From NCBI GenBank assembly GCA_002749535.1, contig MZZL01000409.1:2806160-2870159 (forward strand): a stretch of 64,000 nt of DNA, written 5' to 3'. The translations under genes and the position numbers were made by a program. Under the pieces are notes generated by a model that saw only the letters and a list, made by a program, of their open reading frames with translations, was not told where the DNA came from and made no database searches. Shown piece by piece: positions 23,428-36,900 of this stretch. Position 1 is the first letter of the stretch; each line of letters begins with the position of its first letter. This DNA comes from Apophysomyces variabilis (lineage: Eukaryota > Mucoromycota > Mucoromycetes > Mucorales > Mucoraceae).

Positions 23428-26400
23428 GGAGAAGTTTAAGGGAAGAAAGAGAAACCCGTTACGCAATATTTTTTAAGTGACTTTGAGTATTTTGTGGAGT
23501 GTAACATGTGAAAATGGGACGTGTGGAAAAAAAAAACTTAAGATATTATAGAACGTTGTTTGCTTCGACACTCCTCAGATAACGTTGATCATGCTATGAC
23601 TAACCGGAATTGAAACAAACCCAGCTTACGTCCTGGTTCACGGGGTGGTAGTGACACCTTTTCGATCATGGCGGCATAATCTGAATATATTAAAAGGAGA
23701 TATCTATAACTGATAATAATATTTCTATGCATTATAAGTACAGTACTGCGCACGACTACATCAGGAAACGCTTTGCCTCCTCAGTCGAAAGTTTCCGGGG
23801 ACGTTACACAGACCGGCTCCTTGCAACCGACCTTCACGAATGACGTGGCATAAGAAAACTACGCGAAGTTTGATATAACAAACTGACCGACGCTATAATT
23901 ATGTCCCTGACAAAGAGTGTTAATACATTACTGTGTTCCGACTGTGCGGATATGTAAACTTCATCGCTCTAGTAATAACAGGATACTCTTCTATTTGAGT
24001 GCCGAGACGAACACGCAAACTGATTGGATAAGATCGATCAAATTTCCCCAGCAGCCAAAAAAAATCTATAATACTATTGGAAGCGTATTTGCCTATTAGC
24101 AAGAGAAGCCGAGTCATGGATGGCCGGATGGTGCAATCTTTGTGACTATTGTGATGACCAAGCCAAAGGTTGTAAGACGGAGATATAGGAATAGCAACGG
24201 TTGTTTTTCGGTCTGTGTACTATATATGAGAAACAGCTACTCACTAATTCTAGTGCAAGTCGTAAACTTAAGTTACGGAATTTCTTTAAGTAGCTGCACA
24301 ATACAGAAAATAAACAACTATAAAGGCTATTTGGGTAAATACCACATCAAACCTTTGAGGAAACATTCCATTTTTTAAGTAAAGTCTTGACTTGATGCCG
24401 TTTATCATAAAAAGATCATCTCTCTTTCTCAAGAGCGGGCTTTATCAGCCATGAACTAATGCCAGAAGGAAAAGAGGAAGTTGGTTGGGAGGACTCAACG
24501 ATGTATCTATTTTAGACAAACATTAGAAAAGCCGTCTTCTTCTTCTTCCGTTTCTTTAAGTATATTAGGCGATAACAGACACTTCAGGATGTTTCTCGCG
24601 GAACTCTCATGAATCTAGCAGATCATAATGCATTGATCAAGATGCAGAATCTAAGAAGACAATTGATGAGGCTGCAAGCATATGTACCACGCATGTAAAT
24701 GCTCTATTTAATGCTCTCCATTAATGTTTCTAGTATAGTACTGCTATTACTAAATATATGATAAAGATCTTCAGTAACAACCTTTAAGAATAGGATTTCC
24801 AACTTTTATAATTCGATCATCTGAATTGAGAGCTTATATCAACAGGAAAAAAAACCATTATTAACATATCAACCCGAATGTTCAATGGAGACAACAAGTA
24901 CGGAGGTCTCGTAGAAGACTACGAGATCTCTTGTTGATCGGAAATTCAAGACTAAAAAAGTACGGAAGAATTTCGATAACTATGCCCAGGAAAGAGATAT
25001 ATAATAACCTATAAGCAGCGTTTACAGAAATGAAAAGCCAATATTATTGTATGAAGCACAAGCTCCCATTATCGCCAATAACAATAACAAAGAAGCTCTG
25101 CCAACTTTCAATTCAAACCAGTTAAAGAAATCGATAAAAAGAATACATCTATTTGATACCAGGGATATAGATGACCGTATAATTAATCATTACAGGCTAA
25201 TGTTTAACTTTTCAGATCTTCTTATATTATTGCAATGTGGAGTTGAAGAAGGAGAACAAACGAATAGGAAGCAACAGAGTTGCCGATATACCAATGTACG
25301 CTGTGTTGAGGTGCAATAGCTGCGACGTGCACTAGGACCATGATGTGTAACTTTAGAAAAACTCAGCACTTCACAGACACCAAAAACTCAAATTTTTTGC
25401 CAGTAACGTTTAGTTGGTAGATGACGATTTTAAGCTCGCCATTTTACTCTCATTTCTATGAGCCGAAGCAGTAAAACTGGCTCTATTTTCTCACAGCTTC
25501 TGTTGATAAACTTATCCACGTACACAAGCAAAATGTAAAATTTGTGAGTATTTCCGCAATTTTTCATTAATATCATATAAGCTCTTAACTTTTTTGCCAT
25601 TGCTGAATTCACAGTAAACATTCAATTACTCCGCATTTAAACGTTCAAGATGAGTTATTGTTAGTTGTCACATTTGCATCGAGTATGTATTCTCACCTGA
25701 TCTCAGCAACGTTAAAAATTTCTCATTTAATTAATTGTTTGAATGCCGGTTAGAAGCTGATTTAAAGATGCACCATCGAAATATTGCAAGTAACTATTCT
25801 ATAACAAAACATGAGCTCAGATAAACTGTCCGTTAATGGCTCATACAAACGTGCATCTTGCGTAAAGAGGTTATTCCTTCCATATTAAGGTCAATATAAG
25901 AGAAATTTGAACAAAGCAGAAGTCCCTTCATCTGAGGTACCATATTATTATTGGTATGTTTTATTTTGCTAATTTAAAAATGTTATGTGCGGTGCTTGGA
26001 CAATCACTTGTCAATGCTGAAGGGTGTTGTATTCATATTTGAAGGATTAACTATTAACCAAGTATGAAACAACAACTGTCAGTTATTCGACTATAGCTTG
26101 TCACTTTGAGACAACTGATTGGAATACAGTAAGCTATTCAAACTCAGGTTCATCAAACGTACCAATTACTATGTAACTAGGTTTCAGATATATATAATCA
26201 ATGGATCTGATCTGTTATTGTTCCTTGGAAACTATTGTCCTATCAGAGATATCTGATTCATCCTAAATACTTGATCGTCCGCTATCATGAATAAACCTCA
26301 TAAAAAGTTTTACGATCTCAGTTGAAAAAAGTGTCTCACATTCAGTATAAATAAGCTTCAATAGAAATAAAGTTGATCAATACCTTTTAGTCTGGTTAAT

Positions 26401-27281
26401 CACTAGTCTATTGCCCTATTGTCTACATTCATATTCAACAAAGGAGACAAAGAAAAAGAAATGTAAGTATGGGTAAAATAAAATACAATAGATAAATGGA
26501 AATACAGTCTGAAATATCAGTGTCAATAGTAGACAATGGGGTCAATAAAAGAGGACAATCAAATGAAATAAAAAGATAGCAAGGAAATTAGAAAAGAAAA
26601 TAACTAAAAAAAGTTGATCGAAGAATAAAGAGGAAATGTCAAAATACAATTAGAATCAAGAAACAATATACAATGACATGTAAGAAAATATAAGTTGTCC
26701 TTTAACACTATCAAGTTCTTCATGCTGTCTAAGGCTAAGCCCTTTTTATTGAATAAGTCTAATCTTCTTGAAGGTTATTTGCCTTCAGATCTTTTATTCT
26801 GTTTACTTTCAGAGAAGTAACTAAATGATTTAGATGAGTAAGTCAGATCACCAACTTTACCAAATGTAGAAAAAAAAGGAAACTAAGTAAACATAAAAAC
26901 TAAAAAGAAAGCTAAGAACAATAGCTATGCAAAAAAAAAAAAAAATTAGAAGTAATCTTTGCAGCTATAATAAACTGCATACAGAGAGCAGAGGCAAGAT
27001 AATGCAGCTGTCAAAGGGTTAGGCAGCTTATATTACTAAGATGTCCACAATGATTGAGAACGTTTGTCATATCTGACATAATTACATCACTATATTCAGT
27101 GGATAAAACATCAGGTCTAGACTGTCAGTGAACATATCGGCTATAATGCCTGTATGGATCAGGTTACACTAACATCTTCATAATCTATTCATCTGTTGCT
27201 GGGACCCTAGCGGACACAGAATATCAAAAGACAGAAGATTAATGTGTTATTACCGATCATACACACTGCAGTTGAAAGGAC

Positions 27282-27427
27282 GTTTTACCCTGGGTAAAAT
27301 CTGGGTAAAACGTCAAATATTACCCACATTTTACTCACATTTTACCCACGTTTTACCCAGTGGGTAAAACTTTTGAGAAGTGGGTGAAACGTACCTTTTA
27401 CCCACATTTTACCCACGTTTTACCCAC
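27282..27427. repeat. Cluster of TTTTACCC/GGGTAAAA octamers (left)
   Basis: In 146 bp I count nine exact copies of TTTTACCC or its complement GGGTAAAA, plus several one-mismatch copies. They occur in both orientations, often spaced 10-12 bp apart with the extended unit TTTTACCCAC[A/G]. The first two form a near-perfect palindrome (TTTTACCC-T-GGGTAAAA). Function is unknown: a binding-site array or the subterminal repeat of a mobile element are both possible. Confidence 0.75.
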
Positions 27428-28526
27428 CTTCTATACCATTATTAATTGGATAAAACAGTATATGTCAGATGTAATTACATTAATGCTATTGGACTAAGTT
27501 GTATGCATTTAACAACTAACATTAGAATTCTATTCGACCATATTCTTTTCTTTAAGCTCTTTTATTGGATTAACTTGCTTACAACAATATATGTTATTGG
27601 AGCTAATGATTCTTATCTAGTCTTTCCGATTGGATGCTCTTTTCGTTGCATTCATTATTTTAGCCAATAAAATACACTTCTTTATCATGTACAACAACAC
27701 TTCTTAGCCTTATATATAGAGAAAACAAACATTTTTATTTTATTGAAGATATATAATATAATGTATGAACAGGTATCTAACTTTACGATTGGATCTATAT
27801 AATCTTACCTAATTACTGAAGGCTAAAGAAGCATAGAATTTAAAAAATGATAATTAGTAAAACATACGGCATAGCAATAACAAACGGCAACATTATATAT
27901 AGGCCTACAAAAGATTATCTTGATGAATAATCAAGTTACAACGTAAAAAAAAATCTGTACCATTAAAACATGTGTCATGTTTCTCTGTTTCCATATTTTT
28001 TAAAGAAAGGAAAAGCTACTCTATAGGACAAATAAAAAGTCAAGATTAGTTACATTTAGGTCAATCAATCAAAATACCTTAGTTAAAAGTAAGAAGCAAG
28101 CTTTCCTATAACGTTGCAATTATATCGGCTATCAAAAGAAAAAAAAGAATGAGGTGCTGTCAAATGAAGATAAAAGCTTACCAGTAAAGAACACGCTTTC
28201 AGGTCAAGGATGTATGTCGTTAAGATGATATATCATCAACATTGTGAAAGTGAGTTTGCCGATGAAGAAGTACTGAAAACGCCATAGAGTGAAAAAAAGC
28301 AGAGGAAAAAGTTTGTGAAAAAAAAGGATAAGTAAAAAGAAAATGCGAATAACCCCATAAAAAAGAAAAAAAAACAATGTTAAAAGCGCGTGATATAAAT
28401 ATTGACGCAGTTCCTGGGAATCACACATACACTGTCATACTGCTTATATTTTTACATTTGCTAGTTTTTCTCTTTTGGGAAAGGAGAGACTGAACAATAC
28501 TGAAGATTGCTCCCCCCATGGGAAAG

Positions 28527-28639
28527 TGGGTAAAACATCATGTATTACCCAGGGGTAAAATGTGGGTAAAACACCTACTCTACCGCAGTGACAGATTTTA
28601 CAAAAGATATTAGTAACTACCCCAACCCACTTTTACCCG
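28527..28639. repeat. Cluster of TTTTACCC/GGGTAAAA octamers (right)
   Basis: Four exact copies and at least one imperfect copy of the octamer found at 27282-27427, about 1.1 kb further on, again in both orientations. The pairing of two clusters suggests the two ends of one element, but no flanking target duplication was identified. Confidence 0.65.
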
Positions 28640-29764
28640 CACACATTTCTAAAGATATTTAAAGAGAACAGTCATTCGTGAAATAAAGAACATCTTTTTT
28701 AGTCTTACTTATTCTTAGCGTCCTGTTATTTTCATTTTATATGTCAACGTTGTATGCAAGGTCTATAAACTGATACCTTCGTTTTGTTGGCTACCTAACT
28801 TCCATATATGGTAATCACACAAGTTTCAAAAAGGAAGGTGGCCTTCCAAAGAGGAAAAAAATACTTTTCAAAATAGCTAAAAGTATCTTATAGTGAAGCT
28901 AGAAGATCTTCAATAATATGGGTAAAAAAATTACTATAAGAAAAAGTATAAAAAGCCAATCAGAAATAAGAAAGCAAAAGAAAAAATAATGCTTCATACC
29001 AAACAGCAAAGTAACCTGTAAAAAGGCCATGTTAACTGTTAGGGTCATGTGATAGATGGACTTTCTTAGTACTTTCCTTTTCTGGCCTTATCTATTAATC
29101 AATAATAATATTCAAATCAGAATAATCAACTTGGTAAAAAGACATCAATCGTATACCACAGCAAGTTTTAGAAAACTATATAAACTCTTCACTTGGATCA
29201 AATAAAGAAGAATTATCTTGCAATCTATTTTTATTATTTGTATCAGATACAAAATAACCTATATGCTTTATCCACCGACAAAATAATGACACGTGAGGTA
29301 TTAGAGTTCTTATTGCTGCTATCTGTAACTGCCAATAACTGCTTGCTATATGCTACTGTTGTAATAATGATGCTGGTTGCCTTAGCAATACTGCTAATTC
29401 TATTGATAAAGGTGTAGCGAGCTGAACAAATTACTCGATTTAATAGTGAAAATCTTTTTGAGGTAAAAGAGATTGTTGTTTATTTGCCGCTAAGTTATTG
29501 TCTAATATTATTGTGCGGTGCTGGGTTTAGTTGTCAAAAAAAAAGAAATAAAAAACTAGAGTCACACAGATCGATAATCAACTAAGTGATAAAACTTTGG
29601 CAAAACTTCGTGATCGGATATCTCGTCAACCACGCAAGCTAGGACATCGAGACCTTCACCATTCTGTGTCTTTCTACTGCCTCTTTCCTTTTTAATGTTC
29701 TTGCGTTCTAATAGTAAAGTGGTAGTTTCGCCTGCATCCGCTACACACCGTGCCAATAATTGCT

Positions 29765-29847
29765 GGAGAGATGGCCGAGTTGGTCTAAGGCGTCAGGTTA
29801 AGGCCCTGATCTCTTCGGAGGCGTGGGTTCGAATCCCACTCTCTTCA
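29765..29847 (+). tRNA. tRNA-Leu (anticodon AAG)
   Basis: An 83-nt gene folds as a class II tRNA. The acceptor stem is GGAGAGA pairing with TCTCTTC (one G-T pair). The D arm contains the A box TGGCCGAGTTGG. The anticodon stem TCAGG/CCTGA encloses loop TTAAGGC, giving AAG (reads CUU/CUC, leucine). The long variable arm TCTCTTCGGAGG is typical of leucine, and the T arm GTGGG-TTCGAAT-CCCAC carries the B box. There is no intron and CCA is not encoded. A T run (from 29850) follows as the polymerase III terminator. Confidence 0.95.
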
Positions 29848-30149
29848 ACTTTTTTGCTTTCGGCAAAATTTTCGTACACCACTTGTTGTGTACCTCTTGC
29901 TCGAAGTGATGAGAAATGTGTTTTGATGAAACTCGATGTGACTTTACAGTTATCCGCTATCTCAGCGATTAAGTGCGTAGAAAACATTTTCATATTTAGG
30001 TTATAATTATAGAAACTTCTCTGCATTGAAAAACAATTTACAAATCATTTTTGCAACTGGTCGAATTCGAACTTATTGGTAGCTGGTAATATCTTTCCAT
30101 GTTTATAGATAAACAAGAGACGAAGCTGAAGGAGTAACCAAAAAGGCGC

Positions 30150-31030
30150 GCTTTGGTAAGCTAACATTGGAAAAATACGTTGAGCTTGCAACTTGGAGCA
30201 AACGGTAAACTATTTCGGCACGGATTTAATGGATAGTCAGCTCAAAGACCATATCGGGCTGTCAACCGGCCAAAAAGGCCATTAAGCGCAGACATGATAT
30301 TTGAGAATGTCTTTCTTATTGTTATTTTTACTGATTCGCTAACTTAGCAACTTATTTAGAGCGTTAAGACAACAACAGAAACAAGAATATTTATGCATCA
30401 GGTGACAAAATTTCGAAGCTAAACCTCGATCGAACTCGCTATGGAGAGATCAGCAAGGTAACTGCAAGAAAAATCGAGGTTTACAATCTTCTAGATAGAA
30501 TCCAGGAATCAAGGATGCCGGCAGTGGACGTGGCTACTATGAGTTACATGCTAGAAAGGGTAGCAAGATAGTTTTAACTGGTTTGCGTATGAGACCGAGA
30601 AGATCTGTTCGATATGGCTGAGAGAACTGCGGTAAAAACGATTGTCATTCCGCATATAGGAAAGAAAGCTACTATTAGCTACGACCGATTTGGACAAGTC
30701 AACCGGCATGTCACAGCAAAAAAGAAACCGGGTAAAGCTATACACTATCTTTACACAGTGTGTGCCATGTTCTAAGACTCGGCTGCTAGGCAAGCGGGAA
30801 AATGGCGGAAGACAACGGGAATTAATAAAAAACGGAAAAAAAGCACTTTTGTGGAGTAATTCAAGCGAACAGTGGTTCTGTTGACGAACTCGCTTAATCA
30901 CTGATTGGTCAATATGATGATGTAAGAATATTTCTGAGTCATTCCTCGAAGCAAAAAAATTTCCCGCGTTCTAGTGTTACGATGTAGCACAGGCCGAGAG
31001 ATGGCAGTTCACGTCAAATGTGGAAACAAT
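30150..31030 (+). pseudogene. Decayed coding relic of unknown family
   Basis: Several plus-strand pieces read like protein but lie in different frames and are broken by stops. Examples are GKLTLEKYVELATWSKR near 30160, LNLDRTRYGEISKVTARKIE with VYNLLDRIQESRMPAVDVAT near 30420-30560, and PHIGKKATISYDRFGQVNRH near 30650-30710. A later piece, GQYDDVRIFLSHSSKQKNFP, is near 30910. I do not recognise the family. Position between a tRNA gene and a conserved gene, and the decay, suggest an old mobile element or dead gene. Confidence 0.35.
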
Positions 31031-31702
31031 GCTCTAAAACAACAGATTTAACATGACGACTATAATCATATGAGAAGTTGTCCAAGTTATCTGTCGCTCA
31101 TACTTGAAAGGTCTAAAGTGCGTAAAGGAATTTAGCAAAAATCAGATAAATTTCTGTTAGTGACATAGATTAGGATCAAGCGTGAAAATTTGCCACGCAA
31201 CAACCGAATTGGGACAATAGATATTACAAAGTATGATGATGCGATCATTTTTTTTTCCATTCATTGGTGAATGATGTTTTGCCTCAGTTTTTAACTGTAG
31301 TTACTTAAAATTGCATTTACTTTTTTTCATTTCCATTATTACGATTTGTGTCTTGTAACACTTATTCTAATTCGCAGATGCCTCGCGAAATGCATCGTTC
31401 TTTGCAATCATAGGAACAGTGTACGTTTCACTGCATTTAATGAAAAGAGAACTAAAGATGAGGTACTCTGAGTAAAAAGGGAAAAACGTGCCCAAACGAG
31501 ATTAGTCCTATCATGCAAGCAGTAGAAAGTTCCACCTGTCTTTGATAACAGCTGTCAGTTTCGCTGAAAATGAAAAACAAGCTAAAAAGAAATCAATATA
31601 CAGAAGTTATATAAAATAGAGTCAATGCTGCTGTAGTTCTTTTATCTCTCAATCCCAATATCACCTATTTTTTCCCATTTGTCTCTTTTAAACGACCGAC
31701 TG

Positions 31703-32943
31703 ATGAAAATTAGCGCTTGTATCGCGGCTTTATTGGCCATTGGCACGCTCTCGGTCGAGGCTGCGCCTGTACAGAATGAAAACAAGGTCATTCGTGTTCC
31801 TTTGTTGAGAAATCCCGACTTCAAGCGCAATGTCACTGCGCAAGTTCTCAAGGCCCAGAACAAACATTATAAACATCTCTTCTCCTCAGTATCTGACACA
31901 TTGGCCGCAACAATTCCTGTGGTTGACTACGACAATGACGTAGAATACTATGGCATTGTCAAGGTTGGCACACCTCCTGTATCGCTTAGATTGGACTTTG
32001 ACACTGGTTCATCCGATCTTTGGTTTGCATCCACTCTTTGCAAAGTATGCAGTGATCAGAACTTGTTCAATCCTGACAAGTCCAGCACTTACCGGAAGGA
32101 TGGTACACCCTGGCGAGCCGCATACGGCATTACAGAACCCCCCACTACTTGGGCCACCGGTATCATAGGATACGACACTGTGAACCTTGGCGGCGCGGCT
32201 ATCAAGAATCAAGCCATTGAACTGGTCCAAGATGAATCTCGTGATTTCCAGGGTGGCCCTAATGACGGTCTTCTCGGACTCGCGTTCGACAACATTGTTT
32301 CAGTACCTGGTATTAAGACACCGGTTGACAATTTGATCAACCAGAATCTAATCAGCAAGCCTATCTTTGGTGTCTTTCTTGGCAAGGAAAGCAGTGGAGG
32401 CGGAGGAGGTATGTGATTGTCTCAAGGAATATAAACGCGTTTTATTCTGATAAATTGTGGTTGCTGTACGAAGAGTACGTCTTTGGTGGCTACGACGAAT
32501 CTCATATCGGTGGTCCTTTGACAACTATCCCTATTGATAATTCGAAAGGTTACTGGGGGTTTAATATCGACGGCACAACAATTGGTGGCAAGTCGATCTC
32601 TAGCTCTTTCTCTGGTATTCTTGATACCGGCACCACTTTGTTGCTCTTGCCAAGCGACGTCCTCCAAAATGTAGCAGATGCTTATGGTTCTCAGCACGTT
32701 GGTAATGGGCTCTATACCATCGCTTGTGATACTTCAGAACTCGAGCCGTTGAAATTCTCTATTGGCGGCGCTGAATTCCAGATCCCACCAGAGTCCCTAA
32801 TTTTTGAGAAGCATGGAGACCAGTGTATTGCTGGCTTCAGTGATGGTGTTAATGGAGCCATTTTTGGCGATGTCTTTCTCAAGAATCATTACGTTATTTT
32901 CAACCAAGAGGTTCCTGAGGTCCAGATTGCCCCAGTTAAATAG
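31703..32943 (+). CDS. Secreted aspartic protease (rhizopuspepsin-like)
   Basis: Pepsin-family endopeptidase. The ATG at 31703 gives a signal peptide (MKISACIAALLAIGTLSVEA A) and a propeptide with KVIRVPLLRNPDFKRNVTAQ. The mature part starts near DYDNDVEYYGIVKVGTPPVS. The two catalytic motifs are DTGSSDLWFAS and DTGTTLLLLPS. Other family features are GGPNDGLLGLAFDNI, EYVFGGYDESHIGGPLTTIP and the C-terminal GAIFGDVFLKNHYVIFNQEV ending VQIAPVK. One intron (about 32411-32475) joins GGGG to EYVFGG. Length of about 390 residues is normal for the family. An ATG at 31679 would add eight residues. In Mucorales such enzymes are exported for nutrition; export here is inferred from the signal peptide. 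Confidence 0.93.
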
Positions 32944-33903
32944 TACCAATATGTTCCACAATTCGATATTCTATTAGCAAACCGGATTATCCCTGTTTTT
33001 CTTTGTTATCACCAGTTATTATGTAACTTGATAGCAATAAAAGCAAAAATTGCTATTTTAAATAAGATGGCTTGTTTATTAAAGAACACACTACAGAAAA
33101 CGGGTATCAGAGGTATAAGCTAGGTCGCGGGCAACATTGTCTCAGAGCGTGCCCCAATTTGAATGTCAATTTATATTGTTTTTTTTCCGTTTCGGCTATG
33201 GCACCTTTGGTTATACCAAGAAATATGGGCAAACGTCTCTCCAGCATAAAGTCATGTCATTCGCTGCCTGTGAAGAAATATGTTTACATACAATTACCAG
33301 AGTGTTCTTAAGCATTTGCCTGTCTTTGGAGAAGACATTGTTGTTAATATCGAGCTTGCTACCTATTATTGTCATCAACAATTGCCTCCCTTCTTTTGAT
33401 CAGAACTATTAGGTTACTTGTCATGCCTCGCCAAAACCTGACATCTCCATTTATCTACGCGCTAGAGTAAAAATGTGTGCGCCCCACAATAATAGGGCCC
33501 ACATAGGGATTGAAATGGCTTTGCCGGGACGCGTCGAATCTCTGCATCAGTACGTTTTTGCCGTCGTCCAGTAACAATTGCTTCAAAGCTAACAGAAGTA
33601 GCGGTAGGTCAAGCATGCACAGGACGATTCTAAGCTGCGTATAGTTGAAGAATCTGCTTAAGATACGCACATGCAGTTATCGTTGGTAAATTATCTGTCG
33701 TGTTTATAACATTTACTTCGGCCATTTTAACGGGTGTTCTACAAGATTCATACATAGCTTCTTGCAAAAAATAAACCTAGCATAATCTCGATACTCATTT
33801 TGTAAATAAGAAGCTTGTACAGCTTTACCAGCAAATAAACATATATAGTCAACTTGGAAACACTATATAGTAGGCCTAGGCTAAATAACATAATGGCTTG
33901 TAT
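32944..33903. other. Convergent intergenic region
   Basis: Between the 3' ends of the protease and the amidohydrolase gene. A minus-strand open frame at 33455-33670 is short and not recognised. No gene is claimed. Confidence 0.4.
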
Positions 33904-36900
33904 TTAACGTAGAATATGAGCACCTGTACTAGCAGAGTAGACAATGATAGGACGACTATGCAGCTCTAGCGGACTACCTGACCAGACAACAAAGTCCTGG
34001 TCGTTGTGAAAGCTGTTTGTGTTATGGATACCAAATATCTCTTGTAGATTAGTTGTTACAAACCGGATGGCAGCGACCTCTGGGATATAAGCATCCTTAA
34101 GTACTTCATAAGTAGGTGACGTTGCAGAAAGCCATGAAGCTTCCCATGCTAAGTTTCTCGCGTTTCCATCGTTCTTAACTCCTAAACCAACTTTAACACC
34201 ATGTTGATAAAGTACGTGTGCAGCTGTGCCGTTGGTCAATGGTGCACCGGTTAGACAGTGAAGAGATTCATAGTTTTGCGGCATGCAGAGAGATGGGCTA
34301 AGGATAACTGGGATGTCTGCATCGGCTAAATGCTGAGCTAGTAAATGTGCTTCGCCACCACCCAAGATAACAAAGCGTGCATGAGGGAAAATGCCTTTAA
34401 GGCGAATAATCGAGGCAATCTCGTCCTTGTTATTGACTGTTACAATAGTGGGTATATCTCCGCGCACTGCCTGTCCGTAGTAGTTTCGTTCATGCTCGTT
34501 TTTGCTGAATATTTGTCGAATAAAAGCTATCTGAGAGGAAATCGTTGGGAAGCTTGTCGATTTGACTGAATTTCCCACTTGCAGATGAAGGGCAACAGCA
34601 GGGGCTACCACAGCACCATCTGTCAGGACTTGATTTTTTGGAATCAGTATCGCATTTCAGGTCGAGCCGAATTCGTACTTACGTGATTCGGCACCGGTCT
34701 TGAAAGCAACACTAATACCGGCTACTACGTTCTTAGAAATAGGAGCCGTAATGGCGGTAAGAACTCCTCCCTTATAGGCCTCTTCAAGATGCCGTGTTCC
34801 GAGTTTGATGCCGTCTATTGCTTCTACTATTGCATTGGCATCGTAAGATAAAGATGGGCTAACCGTTCCATCGCTAGTCGCTTCCTCAGAAGGTATCTCA
34901 ACCAGCCCGAGTGTCGACCCTGCTGCGATAAGGCCCTATATTGAAGGAATTACATTAAGAACTACCGAGTTGATATCCTATTCAGCCCTTACTGGAATAA
35001 CGTATCCGCCATTCACATCAATCTCCGGCATCTCCTTTCCGGATAAAGAAGCGGCCTCTATAAATGATGCACACTCACTACCAGAGCACACAATTTTACC
35101 ATCTCGCACAACAACCGTACTAGAATCTTCGTTCCCAATTGCCATATTGTCCAAGATGACCTTTCCCACATTCTTTAGCACAAAGTCCCTTACGCCTTCA
35201 TAATCTTTCAACTGCGTGGATGATAAACTCTGGATGGTCGCTGATTTCTCTTTCTTTTCCACTGCAGGCGAAATGGGTCGATCCTCAAGGAGTGGGATCC
35301 CGTCTACAAATACCTGCAGCGGCGAGGCGCCAATTTCCAGCGGGGAACGATCCCAGATAACAATATCGGCATCGTAGCCTACCCTAAGAGAACCAATACG
35401 GTGTGCAAGTCCAATCGCTGCAGCAGGGACTGATGTCACAGTTTTGAAAGCTTCCTGTTGTGAAAGACCATAATGGTTGGCTTTCGCCGCTTCAAAGATT
35501 AAGTGCTGCGAGTTCAACACAGGATGGTCGCTTTTCAACGCAACTGGGATTCCAGCTTCCACCAAGATTTTAGGAGCGTGAGGTGTACCTCGGAATGCTT
35601 CTTGTTTAAATCCCCAGTTATCCGCAAAAGTGGCAATTGTGATATTGTTGCGAGCTCGTTTCAGAATGTCTGAAGCGCGATAGGCGTCTAGCGCATGATG
35701 GAAAGCAGCAATAGTGAAGTTAAACTCGTTAGAATGCCGAATCATAGCCTCCATATCGCGAGTTTCGTAACAATGAACATTGAGCAATGCTTCACCGCGT
35801 AAAAGAGCGACAAGGGGTTCAAGTCGTAGGTCTTCTGGGAAACGAGTCTCAAGACGGGCATTAGAACCACCATTGACGATCGTCTCTGCCGCTGTACACC
35901 AATCGTCCTGTTCATGCATCAACTGCTGCGCATCAGCAAATCCCTGACGAAATAGGTACGCTTCGCCCAGACCTTATTTGCAATTTTACGTCAGAATAGT
36001 CTTTCACAAGAGTGCACTTACGTGTCATTGGCATTTCCCCTCGGAAGCGTCCATATACTTTCTATACAGCACGTAAGAAAATGACGCTATTACAATAACA
36101 AGAATAAAACGACCTTTGGGTTTTCACCGCATGCCATCTTGAGATATCTCTGTCTGCTTTCAACTTCTTCATCAATACCGAACTGAACAAGCATATCATC
36201 ATTACTATTTGTGGATATGTTGCGAAGTTTGAATGCGTAGGCTTCGCCTCCCATGAGATTTCCGGATCCGGGCAAAACTAATGCTGTTGTTACTCCTCCT
36301 GCAGCAACCACACGGACCATCATATCTGAAGGATTGAACGCATCCAGTGACCGAACATAGGGTGTAAGCGGGTTAGTTTCCTCATTCACGTCGTTATTTC
36401 CCAAAAGTGTAGGAAAAGCGTATAGGCCAAGATGGCTAGTAACAATGGTAAAACAAAGGGGATATAATGTTTCACGTTCTTACCTATGCATATCTACCAG
36501 TCCTGGTCCGACGATGTGGCCTTGCACGTCGATTACCTTTGCAGCGGAGTGTTCAATAGAAGGTCCAATGCCTTTGATGACACCATCCTCCATTAAAATG
36601 TCGACGTTCTCCAACACTTCTCCCTGACCATCCCACACAACTGCATTCTTGATCAATACAGGATGAGAACCTTTTGATCGAGGGTTCACCCTGTTCGGAT
36701 CCGGTACGTTTTGTTGGCGCGGTGTCTGGATTCTTTTGCACTTGGCCAAGCCTTCATGCAACGCACTAGAAGGGATTCCTGGTTTGATAGGTCTTTCCAG
36801 ACGAGCACCTCTCGGAAGAGGAAACTCGTCTTCGGGCAGAAAGAAAGCTATCGAAAAACCGATAAGCAAGATAAGCCCAAGGAGAACATAGAGAATATAA

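Larger units (their letters stand above)
23428..29764. other. AT-rich gene desert of about 6.3 kb
   Basis: No protein-coding gene is recognised between the carrier gene and the tRNA. The sequence becomes distinctly AT-rich from about 24.4 kb. Open frames are short and full of K, N, I, L and Y, as expected by chance. Purine-rich stretches occur near 26440-26640. Two clusters of a TTTTACCC octamer lie at 27282-27427 and 28527-28639. The carrier's own promoter must lie at the 23.4 kb edge. No tRNA, rRNA or intact transposase was seen. Confidence 0.55.

Noticed and set aside
27282..27427. CRISPR array or telomere repeat
   Set aside because: Units are far too short and occur in both orientations, with no spacers; fungal telomere repeats would be strictly tandem in one direction.
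29193..29417. Hydrophobic open frame in the AT-rich desert
   Set aside because: Composition (I, L, Y, N) is what AT-rich DNA gives by chance; no start context, splice sites or family features.
30551..30901. Minus-strand open frame over the relic
   Set aside because: The plus-strand fragments look more protein-like; this is probably their complement.
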